Assembly (NCBI GenBank): GCA_031292735.1
Contig: JARLGP010000251.1
Location: 1-34,738, forward strand
Direction of reading: 5' to 3'
DNA from: Holophaga sp.
GTDB taxonomy: Bacteria > Acidobacteriota > Holophagae > Holophagales > Holophagaceae
DNA: 34,738 nucleotides
The notes under the pieces were generated by a model. The model made no database searches and had not been told where the DNA came from. It saw nothing but the letters and a program-made list of their open reading frames with translations. The first letter of the stretch is position 1, and the number at the start of each line of letters is the position of its first letter. A program made the position numbers and the translations under genes. Below are positions 8,868 through 16,752 of the stretch, piece after piece.

Positions 8868-8919
8868 AAGGCGCCGTAGGGGAAGGTCGCGGAATGGCGA
8901 TATTCCGTAACGGCGCCTA
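8868..8919. repeat. Nested inverted repeat between convergent genes
   Basis: The outer arms AGGCGCCGT (8869-8877) and ACGGCGCCT (8910-8918) are exact reverse complements. Inside them CGGAAT (8890-8895) and ATTCCG (8902-8907) form a second hairpin. The structure lies 46 bases past the Cache gene stop and just before the end of the convergent gene at 8935. It is followed by AAAAA on the plus strand but by no T tract, so it may be a bidirectional or factor-assisted transcript end. Confidence 0.6.
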
Positions 8920-8934
8920 AAAATTGAACGGGGC

Positions 8935-9420
8935 TCAGGGCGGGTCCACGGCCGGCACGAACAGCGGCCTTCTTCCAGCCACCAGGTCCGTCAAGCGGAT
9001 GAAGGCCATTTCCAGCGCTTTCACCTGCCTGCCGTTGAGGATCTGGCGCAGGAGGACTTCGGATCCGGTCACCCGGGTCATATTCCGTTTGATTCCATTC
9101 GCCCGGCCGCGGTTGGTGGCGATCAGGCTGTAGGCGTAGGTGTAGTCGTCCTTCCCGGATTTGATGGCGGTGCGCTTGGTGTAGATGTCCACATCGGCCA
9201 GATTGATCTCCACGGTCTTGTCGGCCAATTGGCCCGGGATGGAAGTTGTAACCTTGAACACCGAATCGCCGTCGGAAAACCGCAATTCCTTGATCTCGAA
9301 CTGATCGTTTTCGCAGGCTCTCATTTCGCGCAAAATGAATTCAACCGTCTCGGCCTGGGACTGGCCGAAGAGGCTGCACCCCAAGGCGAAAAATAGTATC
9401 AGTAGTTTAAATCCGCCCAT
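8935..9420 (-). CDS. Hypothetical secreted protein
   Basis: I do not recognise this family. The 161-residue product starts with a hydrophobic signal (MGGFKLLILFFALGCSLFGQ); cleavage may follow FGQSQA, and LGC is a weak lipobox candidate. The rest looks like a small beta-rich domain with alternating charged and hydrophobic residues, for example FEIKELRFSDGDSVFKVTT, and a C-terminal helix with GRQVKALEMAF. No cysteine pairs or catalytic motif stand out. The ATG at 9420 was preferred to a TTG at 9441 because the signal peptide begins there; neither has a strong ribosome binding site. It is convergent with the Cache gene and lies 51 bp after the start side of nothing but the bluB stop, on the same strand as bluB. 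Confidence 0.6.
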   Translation of the reverse strand: MGGFKLLILFFALGCSLFGQSQAETVEFILREMRACENDQFEIKELRFSDGDSVFKVTTSIPGQLADKTVEINLADVDIYTKRTAIKSGKDDYTYAYSLIATNRGRANGIKRNMTRVTGSEVLLRQILNGRQVKALEMAFIRLTDLVAGRRPLFVPAVDPP

Positions 9421-9471
9421 GCCCGACACCCGTAGGGCCAAGGTAGGCGGTTTCCCTGCCGGGTCAAGCGG

Positions 9472-10140
9472 CTAGCGGGTGAACAGCACCTCGCTGAGCG
9501 GCCGGCGCTGCTCCCAGCCCGCGGCCTCCAGTTCGGGGTGGTCCCGCTCCTGTTCCGGCCAGCCCAGGCACAGGTAGGCCACCCACTGCCATTCGGGCGG
9601 AATGGCCAGCGGCCCGCGCAGTTCCTCCGGGTCCAGGATGCTGATCCAGCCCACCGCCACGCTCCGGGCCCGGGCCGCCAGCCAGAGGTTCTGGATGGCG
9701 CACAGCACGGAATCCCGCAGGGTGCCGGGCAGGGTGGCGCGGCCCAGCCCGTGGCCCTGGGTGGTGTCGGTCTGGCAGCAGACCAGGAGGTGTTCCGGCG
9801 CTTCGCGCAGCCCGGCCAGCTTCAGCCCGCGGTAGAGCCGGGCGCGTTCGTCGTCGTAGGCGGCGCTGGCGGCGGCGTTGGCCCGCTCGAAGGAGGCGAT
9901 CACCGCGGCCCGGGCGGTTTCGCTCTGCACCCGCACGAACCGCCAGGGCTGGCTCAGGCCGACGCTGGGGGCGGTGTGGGCCGCTTCCAGCAGGGCCATG
10001 TACTCGGCCTCGGGCAGGGGGTCGTGGCGGAACCGGCGCACGTCGCGGCGCAGCTGGAACAGCCGGAGCAGTTCTTCCCTGAAGGGCTCCGAGAATGGCG
10101 CCAGCCGTTCCACTCCGTCATTCAGCTCCTGGGATTTCAT
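9472..10140 (-). CDS. bluB: 5,6-dimethylbenzimidazole synthase
   Basis: The 222-residue product is a flavin nitroreductase-fold protein with the BluB pattern: RRDVRRFRHDPLP near residue 32, PSVGLSQPWRFVR near 62, a central TLPGTLRDSVLCAIQNLWLAARA segment and the late VGWISILDPEEL. BluB cleaves reduced FMN with oxygen to give 5,6-dimethylbenzimidazole, the lower ligand of vitamin B12. The ATG at 10140 carries GGAGG about 9 bases upstream. No other cobalamin gene is adjacent, but a B12-binding radical SAM enzyme is encoded at the start of the window. It is divergent from the lipoprotein gene at 10281. Simple nitroreductase function is the alternative; the SQPWRF and AIQNLWLAARA motifs favour BluB. 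Confidence 0.85.
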   Translation of the reverse strand: MKSQELNDGVERLAPFSEPFREELLRLFQLRRDVRRFRHDPLPEAEYMALLEAAHTAPSVGLSQPWRFVRVQSETARAAVIASFERANAAASAAYDDERARLYRGLKLAGLREAPEHLLVCCQTDTTQGHGLGRATLPGTLRDSVLCAIQNLWLAARARSVAVGWISILDPEELRGPLAIPPEWQWVAYLCLGWPEQERDHPELEAAGWEQRRPLSEVLFTR

Positions 10141-10197
10141 GGTCCTCGCCTCCGTGGCTTCAAGGGTCGCACTCCCGGCGCCGTTTGCCAAAGTCTA

Positions 10198-10218
10198 CCG
10201 CCCGCCCGGCGCGGGCGG
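10198..10218. repeat. GC-rich hairpin between divergent genes
   Basis: CCGCCCGC (10198-10205) and GCGGGCGG (10211-10218) are perfect 8-bp complements with a 5-base loop. It sits in the 140-bp divergent space between bluB and the lipoprotein gene. It could be an operator or a transcript-leader hairpin; no T tract follows, so a terminator is unlikely. Confidence 0.45.
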
Positions 10219-10280
10219 CAAGCCGTGGAACGGGCTGGCCCCAGCGTAGGCTATTCTGGTCCGGAAGCGAGGTGACCCCT

Positions 10281-11351
10281 ATGCGTGGATTCGGTCTTGG
10301 ATTGGCGGGAATGGTTCTGCTCACCGGCTGCTGGCAGGGCCCCAAACCCTACGTGGAGCCGCCTCCGGCCACCGCCCAGGTGCTGCCCGCGGCGGTGACG
10401 CTGACCGCGGGAAAGAGCGCCGCTTTCACCGCCCGCATCGATGGCGGCCCGGTCGAAGGGGTGGCCTGGAGCGTGCTGGAAGCGGGCGGCGGCAGGGTGG
10501 ACGGCGCCGGCGCCTACCGGGCCCCGGCCCATCCGGGGGTGTTCACGGTGCGGGCCCAGTTCAAGGATGAGCCGGGCCTCAAGGCCTCGGCCCGGGTGAC
10601 CGTGGTGGCGCCACCGGCCGGTGAGATCATCGCCCCGGCCCAGATGCTGCCCCAGACCGACCAGACCGCCCGCATCGCGCCGGTGCGCGGGTCCCAGTAC
10701 CGCTGGACCATCACCGGCGGCGAGATCACCGCGGGCACCGATTCCGCCTCGGTCACCTTCCACACGGGCGCCGGGCCCAAGGTCCTGCTGGCCTGCCGGG
10801 TGACCAATGCCGCCGGGGACACCCTGAACTCCTCCCTGGAACTGCCGGTGGCGGCTCCGGTGACCCTCGCCATCAAGCCGGCGGCGGTGACCATCACGGC
10901 GGAGCGGGCCATGAAGTTCGGCTTCGACGTGGCCGGGGGCACCAGCCTGGGCGTGGCCTGGAGCCTGGGCGAGCCGGGCGCGGGCCGGGTGGACGGCTCG
11001 GGCAACTACGTGGCGCCGGCGGTGCCGGGCCGCTACACGGTGCGGGTGAGCTCCCTGGACGATCCGTCCATGAGCGCCACCGCCACGGTGAAGGTGGTGG
11101 CCAAGCCGCCGGAAAGCCTGTTCGCGCCGGATTCCTTCCATCCCGGGGCGGAGGGCCTGCGGGCGCGGGTGCCGGAGCTGGCCGGGATGAGCTACGCCTG
11201 GGAGGTTGAAGGCGGCACCATCACCGCCGGGGCCGGCGCGGCCTCCATGGTGTTCGAGGCCGGCACCGGCCCGGCCATCACCCTGCGCTGCCGGATCACC
11301 AATGAAGCCGGGGATTCCTTCGCGGCGGTCAAGGTGCTCAAGGCACTCTGA
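10281..11351 (+). CDS. Lipoprotein with two tandem Ig-like modules
   Basis: The 356-residue product has a lipoprotein signal with lipobox LLTGC (Cys17). The body is two copies of a module of about 165 residues (roughly 33-190 and 191-356). In each copy a WSV/WSL..G.GRVDG..Y.AP segment resembling a bacterial Ig-like fold is followed by a second beta domain with W.ITGGEITAG (copy 1) or WEVEGGTITAG (copy 2) and a closing LACRVTN / LRCRITN.AGD strand. It is probably an envelope-anchored structural or adhesion protein; no enzyme motif is visible. The ATG at 10281 has GAGGTGA upstream and starts the lipoprotein signal; an upstream in-frame extension (from 10095) overlaps bluB and is not credible. 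It is convergent with the amidohydrolase, whose stop lies 5 bp away. Confidence 0.8.
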   Translation: MRGFGLGLAGMVLLTGCWQGPKPYVEPPPATAQVLPAAVTLTAGKSAAFTARIDGGPVEGVAWSVLEAGGGRVDGAGAYRAPAHPGVFTVRAQFKDEPGLKASARVTVVAPPAGEIIAPAQMLPQTDQTARIAPVRGSQYRWTITGGEITAGTDSASVTFHTGAGPKVLLACRVTNAAGDTLNSSLELPVAAPVTLAIKPAAVTITAERAMKFGFDVAGGTSLGVAWSLGEPGAGRVDGSGNYVAPAVPGRYTVRVSSLDDPSMSATATVKVVAKPPESLFAPDSFHPGAEGLRARVPELAGMSYAWEVEGGTITAGAGAASMVFEAGTGPAITLRCRITNEAGDSFAAVKVLKAL

Positions 11352-11356
11352 GCCGG

Positions 11357-12847
11357 TCAGGCATGGGCGCCGGTGCCGCGCAGTTCCGGGGCGGAACGGC
11401 GGTACTCGGCGTACCATTCGGACAGCGCCTGGATCTGGGCCATCACGGCCTCGGGCCGGGTGCCGTCCAGGAACGGCAGGATGACGCCGTCGTGCTTGAG
11501 CAGGCGGCCCCGGGCCACCACGGTGTCCACCTCGGAGCCGTCGGCGGCCCACAGCAGGTTCTCGGTGAGGTTGTCCAGGCGGGTGGGCACCAGGTTGGGC
11601 CGGGCCAGGTCCAGCAGCAGCCAATCCGCGTGCCGGCCCGGGGCCAGTTCGCCCTGGTTCAGGCGCAGGATGGCGTTGGGCACCACGGTGATCATCTCCA
11701 GCAGCTGCTGGGAGGGCAGCAGGGTGGCGTCCTGGTGGGCGGCCTTCTGATACTGGGAGGCGAGCCGCGCGGCGGCCAGGATGTTCTGGTTGTCGGCCGA
11801 GCCGGAGCCGTCGGTGGAGATGGCCACCCGGACGCCGGCCGCGAGCATCTCCATGAGCGGCGGCATGCCGGAGCCCAGGATGGTGTTGGCCAGGGGGTTG
11901 TGCACCACCGCGGCGCCGCTGGCGGCGATCAGCTCCACGTCCCGGGGGCCGCAGTTCACCTGGTGCGCCAGCACGGTGCCGCCGTCCAGGATGCCGATCT
12001 CCTGGAAATACTCCACGGGGGTGAGGCCCGGCTCGATGGATTCGGTGAACCACCGGGTGGTGCGCGGCTCCTCGGAACTGTGGATGTGGAACAGGGTGCC
12101 GTGCTCCCGGGCCCAGGCCTTCTGCGGCACCAGGGAAGCCCGGCTGTTGGAGAAGCACTGGTCCGGCCCGGGCGCGAACACGGTGCGCCGGCACCCGGCC
12201 TGGATGGCCATGGCCTTGTCCAGGCGGCGCACGGCGTTGCCGGGGCGGTCCAGCAGTTCGGCGGCATAGAAGCGGTCCTGGCCGCCCACGGCCACGATCA
12301 TGGTGGTCCCGGCCGCCTCGTTGGCGGCGGCGATGTCCTCCAGGTGGAACTTGTTCCAGTTGCAGTGGTGCACCATGGAGGCGGTGATGCCGTAGTGGAT
12401 GTCGGCCACCCGGGCCATGCGGTAGGTGGCCAGCTGGGGGGTGCAGCCGAGCTTGTGGGTGAGCTCGTCCCGCCGGGCGTTGAGGAAGCCGGTGAAGGGG
12501 TTCACCGCGTGGTCCAGCCAGGCGGTGAGCGGCTCGTCCTTGGCGATCCCGATCAGGGGCTGTTCGTGGTCGTGGCCGTGGGCCTTCACGAAGGCCGGCA
12601 GCAGCACCATGTCCTGCATGGGGATGGGGTCGGCTCCGGGCAGCTCCCGGCGGGTGTGCAGGATGTCCAGCAGGCCGCCCCAGGTGTCCAGCAGCCGGCG
12701 CCCGACGGCCGCCGTGTAGGGGCCGGCTTCCAGGATCCGTTCGCCCTGGGCCAGCACATAGCCGTCCTGGATGCGCAGGGAACGGTCCGGCGCTGCCAGG
12801 GGCAGCACGAACCGGGCACGGCAGACCAATAACCGCTGATCGCTCAC
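11357..12847 (-). CDS. Amidohydrolase family protein (deaminase/chlorohydrolase-like)
   Basis: The product is 496 residues of the metal-dependent amidohydrolase superfamily. It has an N-terminal beta domain, the HxH metal motif in KAHGHDHEQ (about residues 88-96), a later FHIHSSEEP histidine pair, LAHQVNC, and the metal aspartate in STDGSGSADNQN, ending in a beta-sandwich with GRHADWLLLDLARP. This resembles the SsnA/TrzN/adenosine-deaminase-like group that hydrolyses C-N bonds in nitrogen heterocycles; the substrate is unknown. A GTG start at 12847 is chosen because GGAGG is 4 bases upstream; an ATG 27 bases earlier has no ribosome binding site. It is divergent (61 bp) from the HpcH/HpaI aldolase, and a BMP-type purine/nucleoside transporter lies 1.3 kb away, which is compatible with nitrogen-compound salvage but does not prove it. 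Confidence 0.85.
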   Translation of the reverse strand: MSDQRLLVCRARFVLPLAAPDRSLRIQDGYVLAQGERILEAGPYTAAVGRRLLDTWGGLLDILHTRRELPGADPIPMQDMVLLPAFVKAHGHDHEQPLIGIAKDEPLTAWLDHAVNPFTGFLNARRDELTHKLGCTPQLATYRMARVADIHYGITASMVHHCNWNKFHLEDIAAANEAAGTTMIVAVGGQDRFYAAELLDRPGNAVRRLDKAMAIQAGCRRTVFAPGPDQCFSNSRASLVPQKAWAREHGTLFHIHSSEEPRTTRWFTESIEPGLTPVEYFQEIGILDGGTVLAHQVNCGPRDVELIAASGAAVVHNPLANTILGSGMPPLMEMLAAGVRVAISTDGSGSADNQNILAAARLASQYQKAAHQDATLLPSQQLLEMITVVPNAILRLNQGELAPGRHADWLLLDLARPNLVPTRLDNLTENLLWAADGSEVDTVVARGRLLKHDGVILPFLDGTRPEAVMAQIQALSEWYAEYRRSAPELRGTGAHA

Positions 12848-12908
12848 AAAGCCTCCGGGAAAATGGGTGCCCATCAGGATAGCCTAGGGTCAGACCAAGG
12901 AGCGACCG

Positions 12909-13700
12909 ATGAAACCCAATCGAGTGAGGCAGATGTGGGAAGCCGGCGAGGCCGTCGTCAATGGCTGGTGCGCCATCCCCAGCGGTTTCGTCGCGGAGCG
13001 GATGGCCCACATGGGCTGGGATTCCCTGGTGATCGACACCCAGCACGGGCTGATCGACTACCAGGCCATGGTGGACATGCTCACCGCCATCTCCACCACC
13101 GCGGTCACCCCCATGGTCCGGGTGCCCTGGAACGACCCGGCGGCCATCATGAAGGCGCTGGACGCGGGGGCCTACGGCATCATCTGCCCGATGATCACCG
13201 ACGCCGAGGCCGCCGCCCGGTTCGTGGGCGCCTGCCGCTACGCGCCTCAGGGCTACCGCAGTTCCGGCCCGATCCGGGCCGAGCTCTACGGCGGGCCGGA
13301 CTACCACGCCAGGGCCAACGGCACCGTGCTGGCCCTGGCCATGATCGAGACCCGGGAGGCGCTGGGCAACCTGGACGCCATCCTGGCCACCCCGGGCCTG
13401 GACGGCGTCTACGTGGGCCCGTCGGACCTGTCGCTCACCCTGGGCCTGGCCCCGGGCCAGGACAAGACCGATCCCTCCCTGCTGGACGCCTTCGCCCACA
13501 TCCTGGCCGGCTGCGCCCGGCACGGGGTCAAGGCCGGGGTCCACGCCGGCAGCACCGGCTATGCCCGGCGCATGCTGAGCATGGGGTTCAACCTGGTCTC
13601 CCCCGGGGGCGATACGGTCTTCCTTGATATGGCGGGAAAACAGGCGGTGGCGGAAATGCGCGCCGGAAAAGTCGGCGATCCTTCTGTTTTCGTGGTCTGA
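12909..13700 (+). CDS. HpcH/HpaI aldolase family protein
   Basis: The 263-residue product is a class II pyruvate aldolase of the HpcH/HpaI (2,4-dihydroxyhept-2-ene-1,7-dioate aldolase) family. Family signatures are LVIDTQHGLIDYQ near residue 40, VRVPWNDPAAIMKALDAGAYG and ICPMI near 75-98, then a metal-site ALAMIETREAL near 145, and VYVGPSDLS near 170. These enzymes cleave or form hydroxy-keto acids giving pyruvate (or a related keto acid) plus an aldehyde, with a divalent metal bound by the Glu of MIE and an Asp downstream. AAGGAG lies about 8 bases before the ATG. The substrate cannot be deduced. It is divergent from the amidohydrolase and probably shares a control region with it. Confidence 0.9.
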   Translation: MKPNRVRQMWEAGEAVVNGWCAIPSGFVAERMAHMGWDSLVIDTQHGLIDYQAMVDMLTAISTTAVTPMVRVPWNDPAAIMKALDAGAYGIICPMITDAEAAARFVGACRYAPQGYRSSGPIRAELYGGPDYHARANGTVLALAMIETREALGNLDAILATPGLDGVYVGPSDLSLTLGLAPGQDKTDPSLLDAFAHILAGCARHGVKAGVHAGSTGYARRMLSMGFNLVSPGGDTVFLDMAGKQAVAEMRAGKVGDPSVFVV

Positions 13701-13900
13701 AATGCTGGTGAGTCCTGGTCTCAATGGCCCTGGACGGGATTTATTGAAGGTGTGAAAACCACTGCATTTTAGTGTGATTTTTACAAGGGGGCTCTGTCAA
13801 GGAGCGGTAAACTATGAGGTGAATACAGGCTACCGGTCCAATCGGCTGGGGTCTGGTGGGGACGAGCAGCCCCGCCCTTGGGGCATAAGTGAGAAAAATT

Positions 13901-13929
13901 TTGACCTTTCGGTAAAAATTTTTTACACT
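13901..13929 (+). promoter_or_regulatory. Sigma-70-type promoter of the BMP ABC transporter operon
   Basis: TTGACC (13901-13906) and TACACT (13924-13929) are separated by exactly 17 bases of AT-rich DNA. The match is 5/6 to the -35 and 4/6 to the -10 consensus. Transcription would start near 13936, leaving a 5' leader of about 195 bases before the first gene. Confidence 0.6.
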
Positions 13930-13989
13930 GTTCCTGATCCACGCCCAAAGTGTTTTTTGGAAATCGCTCCAAGCCTTCACAACCCCGGC

Positions 13990-14009
13990 CCGGACATCCC
14001 CATGTCCGG
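13990..14009 (+). repeat. Perfect hairpin in the transporter leader
   Basis: CCGGACAT (13990-13997) and ATGTCCGG (14002-14009) pair perfectly around a CCCC loop. It lies downstream of the predicted start site and so would be in the mRNA leader, or could be an operator. A second palindrome follows 2 bases later (14012-14025). Confidence 0.6.
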
Positions 14010-14132
14010 CTCAACCCCCGGGTTGGTCTCACCCTGCATGCAGCGATCGATTCCACAGGTACGGGAAGGAACCTTGCCGACCGTGGGACCGATCGGTTTT
14101 TCCGAATACCTTGCTGAAATGGCGGACACCCC

Positions 14133-15686
14133 ATGACAGACGCAACCACGCAAACACCCCGGCTAGCCCTCAAAGGCATGAGCAAGATCTATCCTTCCGT
14201 GGTCGCCAACGACCAGGTGGACCTCACGGTGATGCCGGGAGAGATCCACGCGGTGGTGGGCGAGAACGGGGCGGGCAAATCCACCCTCATGAAGGCCATC
14301 TACGGGGTCATCCGGCCCGACGCCGGGGAGATGTTCTGGGAAGGCGAGCGGGTGACCATCCCCAGCCCCGGCGCCGCCCGGGAACTGGGCATCGGCATGG
14401 TGTTCCAGCATTTCTCCCTGTTCGAGACGCTCACCGTGGTGCAGAACGTGGCCCTGGCGCTGCCTGGCAAGTTCGACCTGGCCGCCCTGTCCAAGCGGAT
14501 CACCGAGGTCTCGGAGCGCTACGGGCTGCCCATCGATCCGCGCCGGCTGGTGTACGCCCTGTCGGTGGGCGAACGCCAGCGGGTGGAGATCATCCGCTGC
14601 CTGTTGCAGAATCCGCGGCTGCTGATCCTGGACGAGCCCACCTCGGTGCTCACCCCGCAGGCGGTGCGCAAGCTGTTCAAGACGCTCCGCCAACTGGCCT
14701 CCGAAGGCTGCAGCATCCTGTACATCAGCCACAAGCTGGACGAGATCCAGGAGCTCTGCCACACCGCGACGATCCTGCGGGCCGGCAAGGTCACCGGCAC
14801 CTGCACGCCCTCCCAGGAGACGCCCAAGACCATCGCCCGGATGATGATCGGCGAGGACCTGCCGGTGATCCACCACGGCGAACCGGCCGAGGGCGGCGAG
14901 GTGCGGCTGCGCATCGAAGGGCTGTCGCACCCCACCGACGATCCGTTCGGGGTCAACCTCAAGAACATCCATCTGGAAGTGCGCAGCGGCGAGATCGTGG
15001 GCATCGCCGGGGTCTCCGGCAACGGCCAGCAGGAGCTGCTCAAGGCCATTTCCGGCGAGGAGCCCCTGGTGGAAAAGCGGGCGGTGCAGGTGTGCGGCAT
15101 CCCGGTGGGGCGGCTGAGCCCGGGCCGGCGCCGGAACCTGGGCATGTGCTTCGTGCCCGAGGAACGCCTGGGGCGGGGCGCGGTGCCGCGCCTGACCCTC
15201 ACCGAGAACATCCTGCTCACCGCCTACCGCAAGGGCATGGTGATCAGCGGCATGATCCGCTTCGGCGCGGCCAGGCGCTTCGCCGAGGAGTGCATCCGGC
15301 GGTTCGACGTGAAGTGCGGCGGCGCGGCTTCCGAGGCCAAGTCGCTGTCCGGCGGCAACCTGCAGAAATTCATCGTGGGCCGGGAGATCATGCAGAATCC
15401 CAAGCTGCTGGTGCTGGCCCAGCCCACCTGGGGCGTGGATGTGGGCGCTGCCTCGTTCATCCGCCGCTCGCTGCTGGACCTGCGCAATTCCGGCGCGGCG
15501 ATCCTGGTGATCTCCGAGGAGCTGGACGAGCTGTTCGAGATCTGCGACCGCCTGGTGGTGATCGCCAAGGGCACCCTTTCGCCCACCAAGGTCACGTCGG
15601 AGACTGGGGTGGAGGAGATCGGCATCTGGATGAGCGGCATGTGGCCTGACTCGGACGTGGCGGGAGAGAAGACCCATGTGGCTTAA
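14133..15686 (+). CDS. BMP-family ABC transporter, double ATP-binding protein
   Basis: The 517-residue product has two ABC ATPase domains in one chain, as in the YufO/NupO and RbsA type. The first has Walker A GENGAGKST (43-51), signature LSVGERQ (143-149) and Walker B LLILDEP (163-169). The second has a degenerate Walker A (GVSGNGQQE), signature LSGGNLQ and LVLAQPT in place of a normal Walker B, which is normal for this family. It energises import through the two permeases encoded downstream. The ATG has only a weak ribosome binding site (GGCGG). Its 3' end overlaps the next gene by 11 bp. With the BMP-type binding protein, the likely substrates are nucleosides or purines. Confidence 0.93.
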   Translation: MTDATTQTPRLALKGMSKIYPSVVANDQVDLTVMPGEIHAVVGENGAGKSTLMKAIYGVIRPDAGEMFWEGERVTIPSPGAARELGIGMVFQHFSLFETLTVVQNVALALPGKFDLAALSKRITEVSERYGLPIDPRRLVYALSVGERQRVEIIRCLLQNPRLLILDEPTSVLTPQAVRKLFKTLRQLASEGCSILYISHKLDEIQELCHTATILRAGKVTGTCTPSQETPKTIARMMIGEDLPVIHHGEPAEGGEVRLRIEGLSHPTDDPFGVNLKNIHLEVRSGEIVGIAGVSGNGQQELLKAISGEEPLVEKRAVQVCGIPVGRLSPGRRRNLGMCFVPEERLGRGAVPRLTLTENILLTAYRKGMVISGMIRFGAARRFAEECIRRFDVKCGGAASEAKSLSGGNLQKFIVGREIMQNPKLLVLAQPTWGVDVGAASFIRRSLLDLRNSGAAILVISEELDELFEICDRLVVIAKGTLSPTKVTSETGVEEIGIWMSGMWPDSDVAGEKTHVA

Positions 15687-16743
15687 ATTCGAACAGCGCA
15701 CTGAACCTTCCTCTCTCATGAGCTACCTGTCGCCGTTGATCGCGGTCGGCCTGATGCTGTTCAGCGGCATGGTGCTCTTCTACGCGCTGGGCCGGAACCC
15801 CTTCGAAGGCTTCAAGATCTTCTTCGTGAACCCGGTCAAGGACCTGTACGGCGTCTCGGAACTGCTGCTCAAGGCCACCCCGCTCATGCTCTGCGCGGTG
15901 GGCCTGTCCGTGGGCTTCCGCGCCAATGTCTGGAACATCGGGGCCGAGGGCCAGTTCCTGATCGGCGCCATGGCGGCCGGCGGCGTGGCCCTGCATTTCC
16001 CCAACAGCACCAGTCCCTTCCTGCTTCCGGGGATGGTCCTGGCCGGCGCCCTGGGCGGCATGGCCTGGGCCGTCATTCCGGCCTGGCTGCGCACCCGGTT
16101 CAACGCCAACGAGATCCTCACCAGCCTGATGCTGGTGTACGTGGCCCAGCTGGTGGTGTCCTGGCTGGTGCACGGGCCGTGGAAGGATCCGGAAGGCTTC
16201 AACTTCCCCCAGACCCCGATGTTCCAGCCCAGGGCCCTGCTCCCGGTGCTGGTGACCGGAAACCGGGTCAACGTGGCCCTGTTCATCGGCATCGCCGCGC
16301 TGGTCATCGGCTGGGTGTTCATGAACCGCAGCTTCGTGGGCTACCAGATGAAGGTGGCCGGGCAGGCGGAGAACGCCGGGCGCTACGCCGGGTTCTCCTC
16401 CAAGCGGACCATCTGGCTGGGCATGCTGGCGGGCGGCGCCATGGCGGGCATCGCCGGCATGGCCGAGGTGGCCGGCCCGGTGGGCCAGATCACCGAGCAC
16501 ATTTCCCCCGGCTATGGCTTCGCGGCCATGATCGTGGCCTTCGTGGGCCGGCTGACCCCCATCGGCATCTTCTTCTCCAGCCTGCTGCTGGCCCTGCTCT
16601 ACGTGGGCGGCGAGCAGGTGCAGCAGTACCTTCAGCTTCCGTCCGCGATCTCCGCCGTGTTCCAGGGCATGCTGCTGTTCTTCCTGCTGGCGTCCGACGT
16701 GTTCATCAACTTTAGGCTGCGCCGCACGGCGCGCCGGCAGTAG
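15676..16743 (+). CDS. BMP-family ABC transporter permease 1
   Basis: The 355-residue product is a multi-span inner-membrane permease of the BPD_transp_2 family (YufP type). The conserved segment GFRANVWNIGAEGQFLIGAM is near residues 80-99, and the cytoplasmic coupling region contains GQAENAGRYAGFSSKRT. The gene starts inside the 3' end of the ATPase gene (11-bp overlap) with GGGAGAGAAG upstream, so translation is probably coupled. It pairs with the second permease at 16753. Confidence 0.93.
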   Translation: MWLKFEQRTEPSSLMSYLSPLIAVGLMLFSGMVLFYALGRNPFEGFKIFFVNPVKDLYGVSELLLKATPLMLCAVGLSVGFRANVWNIGAEGQFLIGAMAAGGVALHFPNSTSPFLLPGMVLAGALGGMAWAVIPAWLRTRFNANEILTSLMLVYVAQLVVSWLVHGPWKDPEGFNFPQTPMFQPRALLPVLVTGNRVNVALFIGIAALVIGWVFMNRSFVGYQMKVAGQAENAGRYAGFSSKRTIWLGMLAGGAMAGIAGMAEVAGPVGQITEHISPGYGFAAMIVAFVGRLTPIGIFFSSLLLALLYVGGEQVQQYLQLPSAISAVFQGMLLFFLLASDVFINFRLRRTARRQ

Positions 16744-16752
16744 GGGCGGACC

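Larger units (their letters stand above)
13701..14132 (+). other. 432-bp intergenic region with several inverted repeats
   Basis: No credible gene is seen. The first half is AT-rich for this genome. A hairpin GCCCC (13869-13873) / GGGGC (13880-13884) may end the aldolase transcript. A promoter at 13901-13929 follows, then a perfect hairpin (13990-14009), a palindrome CAACCC-CC-GGGTTG (14012-14025), and a weak 5-bp stem GACCG/CGGTT (14079-14098) before TTTTT (14097-14101). The promoter and repeats form a long structured leader for the transporter operon. No purine-riboswitch core was found. Confidence 0.6.

Noticed and set aside
10251..13724. A 1157-residue open frame on the minus strand covering the lipoprotein, amidohydrolase and aldolase region
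   Set aside because: Low-complexity Gly/Pro/Arg/His translation with no domain; the real genes in this stretch have clear family motifs and ribosome binding sites.
13701..14132. Purine or preQ1 riboswitch before the BMP transporter
   Set aside because: The conserved core elements were searched by eye and not found; only generic hairpins are present.
13774..14136. Small open frames on both strands in the intergenic region before the transporter
   Set aside because: They lack ribosome binding sites and family resemblance, and overlap the promoter and hairpins.
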